A DNA stretch of 64,000 nt, from positions 359,266 to 423,265 of the forward strand of contig CH003129.1 of NCBI GenBank assembly GCA_000149265.1, in the 5' to 3' direction. This stretch comes from Ciona savignyi. Its lineage: Eukaryota; Chordata; Ascidiacea; Phlebobranchia; Cionidae. A program made the translations under genes and the position numbers. Below, piece by piece: positions 51,279-61,300 of this stretch (within the stretch, counting starts at the first letter, position 1; each line of letters starts with the position of its first letter). The notes beneath the pieces are model-generated. The model made no database searches and had not been told where the DNA came from. It saw nothing but the letters and a program-made list of their open reading frames with translations.

Positions 51279-51540
51279 GGGATATTTAAGTTTTATTCCA
51301 GTAAATGGAAAATCAAGCATATTGCCTCATGTCCACCATCAGATTGCCAGAGCTACTGCAATTTATTGTATAAGCACAAGGCATTACTTCTATTTTAGTT
51401 TAGCCGATTCACCAAATGGATTGTGGCAATGACCACTAAAAGCCTTGCTCAATGCCAATTCAATCCAAAAAAATGTTGCGTTTTAACTAGCGACCACTTT
51501 CAATCTTACAATTTTTATACTAAAAAGTGACATAACAGTC
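51279..51540 (-). mobile_element. SINE-I remnant, strongly diverged
   Basis: GATATTTAAGTTTTATTCC, ACCATCAGATTGCCAGAGCT and AAAGCCTTGCTCAATGCC on + follow the SINE-I order. Confidence 0.6.
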
Positions 51541-52250
51541 GTATATTTCACCAAACTAGCAATTTGCTGAAAATCTTCAAAGTTTTCAAAATTACTTTAA
51601 ATTTGGAGGTAATACTAGAAAGAGGATATTCACATTGATCGAGTCAAACCTGTCACCCTTAAAAATACAGGAACAACTGTGGTAGAAGCAAATAAAAAAC
51701 TACAAAGTCTAAACCATAATTGTATTTCAATACATTATACAAATGCCCCAAAAATTTAAAACGACTAGCTTCACGAATATCAAAGCATACTGATTTTTCA
51801 AAGAGCAGTTGTGTGAGGATTGGTGAAATGTTCCTTTCGGTTTAATTATACAAGAGTTGCTTCATTCGCCTTAAGAATGCATTAAGACAGATTCGACGCC
51901 TTTTTTTCTGTCCTTTTGGCCGTTCAATTACTTGATGAGAACGTATTTGTTTATTATTACATATTTTCTACCGATTTTTTGGATATATTTTAAATACAGG
52001 ATACGTTTCAGTAATATAGCACAGAACGTTAGTATTAGCTGCAGCAAGTATAGGCACAAACGAAAACAGCACATCTTAAATAAATCTCGCTAAATGAACA
52101 CATGTTGGTATATGAATTGACGGTAGATATTTAAGATGGAGTCATCAATAAAAAAACAGTTTTAGCAAAAGGGTTGGTTAGTCGACGTAGCGGTTTTATA
52201 GGAAGTACTGATATGGTATTTAACAATAAAGCTGCTAAAGTGTTGGTTAA
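51541..52250. other. Space before the gene C stop codon, nothing recognised
   Basis: AT-rich 3' flank of gene C. TTTATT on + near 51950 would be AATAAA for gene C about 300 bp past its stop. Confidence 0.4.
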
Positions 52251-52251
52251 T

Positions 52252-52370
52252 TTATTTAAGGCCGGCGGTAGCCAGCTTGAGGTTGCTTACAACGTTGGCT
52301 GTGTTTGACATGGTCCCGAGGAATGGAAGGCAAGAACCTGTCGCTGGGCAGGCTAGTAGCATTCTGATGT
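52252..52370 (-). CDS. Gene C vWA-like domain, last exon and stop
   Basis: 119 bp from phase 1 to TAA, acceptor GCTCCCCAG. Encodes IRMLLACPATGSCLPFLGT, then KLATAGLK and stop. Differs at many positions from the gene B exon. Confidence 0.87.
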
Positions 52371-55300
52371 CTGGGGAGCAAATGCAATGATTACTTGGTG
52401 GCTACGACTTTCAGATAAAATATTTTTGAAAATCCGACTTTATAATTCAACTATCAGATGTCGACTTTCTAAATTCGACTTTTAATATTCGACCTCAAAA
52501 TTCAACTTTTAGAATTCGACTTTTAGAATTCGACTCGACGTTTAGAATTTAAAGTTTCAATGGTCAGATTAACTAGAGCACTTAAAAAAATGATTAAAAA
52601 AAGTTTTAAATCTTGGTGCAACTCATCATTCCACTTCAAGCAATATCCGCTTAGTGCTTTGTCCAAGGACATAACCGAATGGCTACAACAGCATATGTGC
52701 ATTTCCAACTATAGGGAAAGATAGTAACACTTTCCGGACGTAACTTACATTGCTCATTGGCAGAAAAGTTCGGATCAATAGGTGGAAGAGCAGTTGTGAT
52801 CATGAGAGTTCCTGTCAGCGAGGCTCTGGCCGCTGCCATTTCGGTTAAGAACGTAGCTAAAAATAACAAATTTTAAAAGAAAATTAAACTCTGTCTTTTA
52901 AAAACCAATGTTAGTAGTATGTGATTACAGTGGTTCCAACAATAATTTTTTAAGGGTCTTTGAATAAACTTTAAACTAAATACAAATGAAATTGACCATC
53001 AATCCATCCCCTATCCATTTGTTGCATATTTTGCATAAGTAAGTTATTGGAACCTAATTATATTGCAGTGTCCCGCGTCTACAGGCATCTAAAGGATTAG
53101 TGGACCAAAGCCAATAGCTAGCGATTGTTTGGTTGGGCAAATCATTCAGCTTAGATGGCCTGAACACGTTAGTTTAATAAGTTAAACTATGGCAGTACCA
53201 GTGTCTTAATAAAATGTGTTTTATTATTTATTGGAATAAAAAATTGTTCGCCTTTACCTATATTTATTTAAAATTGTTCACATTTACCTATTTATTACTT
53301 ATTGGAAATATCCTATTCATGTGCTCTAATGAACTTGGTTGCATTTACCTCGTTCTGCTGCGGTATACTTTTGGGTGTCGTGCATTACAAGTATAATGAC
53401 ATTTGGAATTGTTGGTCTGTCTCCTCGGCCAGCAACAAATTGGACTGCTTGGGCACATTGAACGACTTTAACTGGGTTGTTGGTGGTTGAACACCGGTAG
53501 GCTTGACCTGACAGCTAAAGGCGATAACAATAAAATAGGGTAATAGCTATAAATTACGATAAAAGCATCAAAATAGGGTAATGTCATTAAAATAGGGTAG
53601 TAGATATAAAATAGGGTAATGGCTATAAATTAAGGGTGATAGTATTAAAATAGTGTAATAGCTATAACTTTGGGAAATAGCATCAAAATATGGTAATAAC
53701 TATAAATTAGGGAAATAGCATTAAAATAGAGTAATAGCTATAAATTACGATAAAATCATCAAAATAGGGTAATGGCTATAAATAAGAGAAGTACCATTAA
53801 AATATGGTAATAGCAATAAATTAGAGTAATAGCATTAAAATAGGGTAATGTCATTAAAATAGGGTAATAGATATAAATTAGGGTAATAGCTATAAATTAG
53901 AAAAATAGCATTAAAATAGGGTAATAGCTATATATTTAGGGAAATAGCATCAAAATATGGTAATAACTATAAATTAGGGAAATAGCATTAAAATAGAGTA
54001 ATAGCTATAAATTACGATAAAATCATTAAAATAGGGTAATGGCTATAAATAAGAGAAGTACCATTAAAATATGGTAATAGCAATAAATTAGGGTAATAGC
54101 ATTAAAATAGGGTAATGTCATTAAAATAGGGTAATAGATATAAATTAGGGTAATAGCTATAAATTAGGAAAATAGCATTAAAATAGGGTAATAGCTATAA
54201 ATTAGGGAAATAGCATTAAAATAGGGTAATAGCTAAAAAATTAACACCACAAAGGAAACATGATATTCTTAAGAGGGACCAGTGGTCTTATTAGAGTATC
54301 TTTATAACGATCTCAGTTTTTCGGGAATAAACTAAACTAAACTGCTAGCCACATATTACTTCTACCACTAAGTTTGGGGTATTCGTGCATCACCTATTAG
54401 ATAAAAGGTTGCAGGTTGGAAACTGGTCACTAATTTGTTGTTTGTTTTATTGGGCAAGACACCCAACGGCCGAAACAAGTGGGTATGATGGGGTCTGCCA
54501 AATATAAGAAACCTTGAGTGCATACAAAAACAGTGTTATAGCTCCAGGAACCCGGCAGGTGACCCTGATGGTGTGTTAACGGCCCTTGCGTTTTCACGCT
54601 TACGTAAATAAACATGAATATCCTAGATTTGTTATTAATCATACCAAATTAAATGTGCTGGAGAGCGAACTTAAAGTTTTAATAGTACGCAGATTAGTTG
54701 ATGATGCGAAATCGCAGACTCCAGCGTGCATTTGATACCCAATCCTCGTGTTCCCTTGGTTCACTGTATTCCATTGAGCCTCAATACTAGAAAACAACTT
54801 TTTATTTGCACCCTGTTAGGGGTTTATGCATTTCATTTTTATTAACATAATGCTACTATCTGTGTGGTTAAGGTTGTGTTCTTAAGGCAATATGCCTTAA
54901 TTCAATGAAACCAATAGTTTTAACAACACGTTACAGGACCTTTGTATCATAGCATAGCATTCTGTTGGGACGGGACTTCTATGGCCTATATTCATGGCTC
55001 CGGTACTATCATGGTCCATCGTAGTAACGGGACCATGGACCCACCCATACTGTTGTATTGTATCATGGCCTATATTCCTGCTCCCAGTACTACCATGGAC
55101 CCACTCATACTAATGTATTGTATCATGGCCTATATTCCTGCTCCCAGTACCACCATGAACCCACTCATACTAATGTATTGTATCATGGCCTATATTCCTG
55201 CTCCCAGTACTACCATGGACCCACTCATACTAATGTAATGTACAATGGCCTGCATTCCTGGTCCCAGTGCTACCATGGACCCACTCATGCTAATGTATTG

Positions 55301-58300
55301 TATCATGGCCTATATTCCTGCTCAGTACTACCATGGACCCACTCATACTAATGTAATGTACAATGGCCTGCATTCCTGGTCCCAGTGCTACCATGGACCC
55401 ACTCATACTAATGTATTGTATCATGGCCTATATTCCTGCTCCCAGTACTACCATGGACCAACTCATACTAATGTAATGTATCATGGCCTGCATTCCAATT
55501 CCCAGTGCTACCATGGACCCACTCATACTAATGTAATGTACAATGGCCTGCATTCCTGGTCCCAGTGCTACCATGGACCCACTCATACTAATGTAATGTA
55601 TCATGGCCTATATTCCTGCTCCCAGTACTACCATGGACCAACTCATACTAATGTAATGTACAATGGCCTGCATTCCAATTTCCAGTGCTACCATGGACCC
55701 ACTCATACTAATGTATTGTATCATGGCCTATATTCCTGCTCCCAGTACTACCATGGACCCACTCATACTAATGTAATGTATCATGGCCTGCATTCCAATT
55801 CCCAGTGCTACCATGGACCCACTCATACTAATGTAATGTACAATGGCCTGCATTCCTGGTCCCAGTGCTACCATGGACCCACTCATACTAATGTAATGTA
55901 CAATGGCCTGCATTCCTGGTCCCAGTGCTACCATGGACCCACTCATACTAATGTAATGTATCATGGCCTATATTCCTGCTCCCAGTGCTACCATGGACCC
56001 ACTCATACTAATGTATTGTATCATGGCCTATATTCCTGCTCCCAGTACTACCATGGACCCACTCATACTAATGTAATGTATCATGGCCTATATTCCTGCT
56101 TCCAGTGCTACCATGGACCCATTCATACTAATGTAATGTATCATGGCCTGCATTCCTGGTCCCAGTGCTACCATGGACCCACTCATACTAATGCAATGTA
56201 TCTTGGCCTACATTCCTCGTCCCAATGCTACTGTGGACCCATCCACATTTCTGTATTAAAGAATTAAGTTTTATACCCAGCAGCCAGAGCTTGTTGAATA
56301 AAGAAGTTCGGAAACAGGGCTGTAGTTAGTAAAGGTCCAGCAAGGACCGGTGTTGAGCTTGTCTTTGTGGTGCAATCATCCAAAGGATTGTTTCCATCCA
56401 GTATGAAGACAATGTCCAGGTCCTTGTCCGCTGCAAATACTCAGTTAAGCAGTTGTAGGAAAAGATTGCTGCGTGGAAATCTCACCAGTGACGCATGTCG
56501 GGGAAGTCGTTGAAGTCCAGGTCCCAGCGGCAGCAGCTCCAACCCGTTGGCACATATTGGTTGCAGAGCCTTTTAGATCAAAGTTGGCAGCACAGCTGTA
56601 GGTTACAGTTGTTCCAATTTTGTAAGGACCGACTGCAGGCACGTTTGCTGCACCATTGGCAGCGATTGTTGGTGGTGCTTGGCAGTCTAAAGTAGAAATA
56701 ATCGGAGAAGTAAACACCGATGTCACGGACACAAATCAACCAACTGATGTCCACAACTCCTACCTGTCACGCAATCAGGTGCAACTGCTGGTGACCATAC
56801 ACGGGTGGCTTGGCAGGTAATTGTGGCTGTTCCGACCAGACTTGTTCCAGCTGGGCACGTGTATGTAACTTGTGTAGTTTGCGGGTTACTGGGGTTATTT
56901 GGGGTGGCAGTTGCGGCGCCAACTGCAGAGGCCGGTGGGGCAGTACAAGCTGTGAAATTATATGGTTAAACAGCAAGTCGTTGTATAGATCTTAAATAAC
57001 CAAAGGGTATAAATGATTATTATGGAATAGACACAAGAATTCATGAATTCATATTATATATGGTGTGCCAAAAGCAGGTGATACACCTGCTCATTACGGG
57101 ATACACACTATTGTCACAGGAAACACATAATAATCACGGGATACACACGCACTTCACCTGGCACACAAGTTGGTATGGGATTGGACCATGCTCCGTTTGT
57201 ACACGTTGTATCAGTGGCACCACCAGCAGCAATGGTGTATGTAGCTGCACACACATATCTGTATTTTGTGCCCTCCACGTTCATTCCAGGAACGGGATCG
57301 CTTGCAGCAGCAGCATCCAGCACCGTATTTCCATTTACGGTCAATGCTGGGGGTGCATTCGTGCATTCTAAAAAAAGAACGACATTTCGGTAAAATAAAA
57401 TTGAGAACTGCGGCTCAAATCGTAATGTTTTCCAAACTTACTCAGCAGACATTTGGGGGCTGCAGACTTCCATGTGCCCACACCATTCTTGTCTTCACAA
57501 ACGTTTGGAGTTGTTCCTTGCAGTGCGTGTGTGGCTACGCAGCTGTATGCTACCTCTGCATTAAAGTTGTAAGGCCCAGCGGCCGGAACATTAGGTGCTC
57601 CGTTGGCTTGAATCGCAGGGGGGTCAGGGCAAGCTGTCAGATCAAAAAATGTTTAATTTCTAGCCTCAATTAGTTGCTTTTAGCTTCATAGAACTAGAAA
57701 AAAATTGCATTTAAAATTCCATTTATTGTTGTAGTTATGAGAAGGGGAAAATACTACTCGTATTGGTGGGAAACCTCCTGATTAACACATTCAATAGCTG
57801 GTTCCAATAAATACTGGTGAATCTTAGAGCATTACCTATTCACAGTTACAGAGAATGATACATAAATGGAGTAGGTATATTTTTATATCTTTTCAACTAG
57901 AATTGATTACATTAGGTTGATACTCCTAACCTGGTTTGTGAGCAATCAGTGAGAAAAAATTGGCAATGAAGAACAAAGACCTGTGTTCACATAGTGAACC
58001 ATAATTCTCTCATGAAGAGTATGCAAAACCTCTACCAAGTTTCATGCGTGAATACACTGGAAATGACAACTTCTGCTCTTTATGACGAGCTTTGCATTTG
58101 TCTCAACAAAATAACAAAGAAAACATTATACAGGGAAAGAAAACCTTTAATGCATGTTGGGGCAGCTCCTGACCATGCGCCTGCAGCTGCTGTACCAGTC
58201 CTTGTACACATGTTTGTTGTCGGCCCAGTCAGCGTGAAGCCTTCCGAACAGCTGTATGTTACAGTAATGCCGATTGTATATGGGCCAGTAGCAGGTGCAT

Positions 58301-61300
58301 TTGCCGCTCCGTTGAAGGGGATTGAAGGCGGACTAGGACAATCTAAATATAATGATTATATTATTTTCTGCCCTGGTGGAAAATATTAAGGCAATGAGCA
58401 TACTGGTTACGCAATCTGGTGCAACTGCTGGTGACCATGCGCGGGTTGATAGACAAGTAATTTGGGCAGTTCCGACAAGAGTTCCTGTTGTGCACGTGTA
58501 TGTAACTTGGGTAGTTTCCGGGTTATTGGGGTTATTTGGGGTGGCGGTTGCGGCGCCAACTGCAGAAGTCGGGGGGGCTGAGCAAGCTGTGAAATAACTT
58601 TGTTAAGACAAAGTTAAAATAATTTCATTCTCCATATTGTTACCTGGAACACAAGTGGGTCCTGTATTGCTCCAAGCGCCGTTGGTGCATGTGGTGTCCG
58701 CTGAGCCACCGACTGCAATAGCCATCCCGCTGGGGCAACTATAGATGTATTTTGTGCCTTCCACATTGTTGCCAGGTAACGGGTTATTTGTGGCGTCCAC
58801 AGCGCTTGTGGCACCCCCGGTTCCAGTTGGCACTGCTGTTGCACACACTGCAAACATAGTTTGTTATAGAACACTTGAACAATGATGCTGAATTTAGTGC
58901 AATTAGCATAAATGTCAATGACGCTGCTTAACTTTTTACAGTTTACTTACCTTTAAGGCAGGTAGGTCCGGTAGTTTTAGACCAAGTGAGAGCGGTTTGA
59001 CACATATTGGTTGAAAACGACGGTAAATAAGTCGCAATGCAACTGTATGTCACTGAGGTAGATGGAGCCCATTCCACTCCAGGGATTGAGTTTCCATTGG
59101 CTCCAACAATTTGAGGAATGTTGATGCAAACTGCACAGAAGCAATATTAAAACAAAAGCATGTTATCAACCAACAGGCACCACTTATTCCCATATTTAAG
59201 AATGGGATACTAAATAGCTGTGGGTGTTTATTAACAGTAGATGTAACAGTGGATACGTTTAGAATTATGCATTTTTATATTTATGTTATTATGGTCTGCT
59301 ATGTTTCTTAAGGAAAGCATAACCACAATGCAGATGAAGATAATAAAATGCATCAAAGTTTGTTAAACTGGTGTAGTGGTTTAATAGTAAGTATAAAACG
59401 TGAATTGTGTGAAAATTCCCTAAGTTCACCCCAAAGTATAATCGAAATAATGAGGGACAGGTGCTCAGGGGAATTCCCTCAAGTGACCCCCCCCATCTAT
59501 GCTCCATATATCCTGACAAAAACCTTAACAGAAATATAATGGGGTGGATGAGCTTAACAGAATTCATTTCGGATAAGGTTAATCTTAAAACAACTTTCTG
59601 CACATCTACACAACCTGTCAGGTAAGAATCGAAATAAAAACCATATCCCAAGTAATGCCTGAAAGAGTGTTGCAAATAATAATCCCCTCAGGAAGGCGAT
59701 TTAATTGATTGATTAGTTTACCCTTCTATTGCGTTGCACTGATGGTTGCGAGTGTAATTTAAATGCATGGTGGCATGTGTAAATCACCTGATTTGCACTG
59801 TGGTGCAGTTGTAGGAGTATAGACACCCGGTGCTGAGCATTGGATAGGGTTGGTTCCAACAATATTCGCTGGAGTTGGGGCAGTGCAAGTGTAGGTGATC
59901 GAAGTGCCGACATCAATCTGTGTCCCAGTGGGTGAAGATGTGGCTGTTCCTTGGGTTGGTGTAGGTGCAGCTCCACAAACTGAAAAAAAATGGAAAATAA
60001 TATTTGTTAAGCATTTTAAGTAAGACTTTTTTTATAAAATGGAAGTAACTTTTACCTCCAGTACAAGTTGGGTAATCCGCTGCGACTGTATATTTCCACA
60101 GTCCAGTGGCCAAGCACTCATTTTCGCTAGTTGGGTTATTTCCGGATGCAGCCACAACTAATTTGTAGTTTGGATCACAAGTGTATGTGAATTTATCTCC
60201 TGCTTTCCATGAAGCGGCTTGCCCTGCTATGCTGTTGGGGTTCTTGGGTGGCGCCAAACATACTAAACAGAAGATTAGGTTCAATTGATCGGAACGTAAA
60301 CTTAAGTACATTAAGTGGTTTACCTCTTAAGCAAGAAGGAGCAGTTGCCCATGTCAGTGATGCAGCAGAGCACATAACCGAAGCTGCTCCCGATAATATA
60401 TAGTCATTAGAAATGCATGAGTAAGTAACAGACGTCCCAGCATTGGTGTAAGCATTCTTCGGTGCGTAATCCCCATTTGCAATCGATGGTGCAGCATAGC
60501 AAACTGTTGGATCAAAATAAGGTAAAATTAAATTTGCCCAAAAAAGGTACAAACATCCATACCTGCTTCGCATGTGGGGGCGGTGGTGTATTCCCAAGTA
60601 CCATCTGCTTTGCATTTGTTTGTAGTCGTCCCACGAACATTAAATGTGCCAGTGCAAGAATACGTTATCTGCTCGTTGACCTCGTATTGTGTTTTGAGTG
60701 GCACTACCGGCGCACCGTTTGCGGCAATGTTTGGTGCATTTCCACAAACTAAATAAAAATGAAAATATAACTGTGGTTCATATAGCATGTGGTGTGGAGG
60801 TTAAAGCATGTGGTGTGGAGGTTAAAGCATGTAGTGTGGAGGTTAAAGCATGTGGTGTGGAGCATAAAGCATGTGGTGTTGAGGTTAAAGCATGTGGTGT
60901 GGAGGTTAAAGCATGTGGTGTGGAGGTTAAATCATGTGGTGTTGAGGTTAAAGCATGTGGTGTGGAGGTTAAATCATGTGGTGTGGAGAATAAAGCATGT
61001 GGTGTGGAGGTTAAATCATGTGGTGTGGAGAATAAAGCATGTGGTGTGGAGGTTAAATCATGTGGTGTGGAGGTTAAATCATGTGGTGTTGAGGTTAAAT
61101 CATGTGGTGTTGAGGTTAAATCATGTGGTGTTAAGGTTAAAGCATGTGGTGTGGAGGTTAAATCATGTGGTGTTGAGGTTAAAGCATGTGGTGTTGAGGT
61201 TAAAGCATGTGGTGTGGAGGTTAAAGCATGTGATGTGGAGGTTAAAGCATGTGGTGTTGAGGTTAAAGCATGTGGTGTGGAGGTTAAATCATGTGGTGTG

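Noticed and set aside
55245-56267. 340-codon open frame repeating YHGPTHTNV
   Set aside because: 60-bp minisatellite in the intron between vWA exons 1 and 2 of gene C; open on both strands only because of the unit length.
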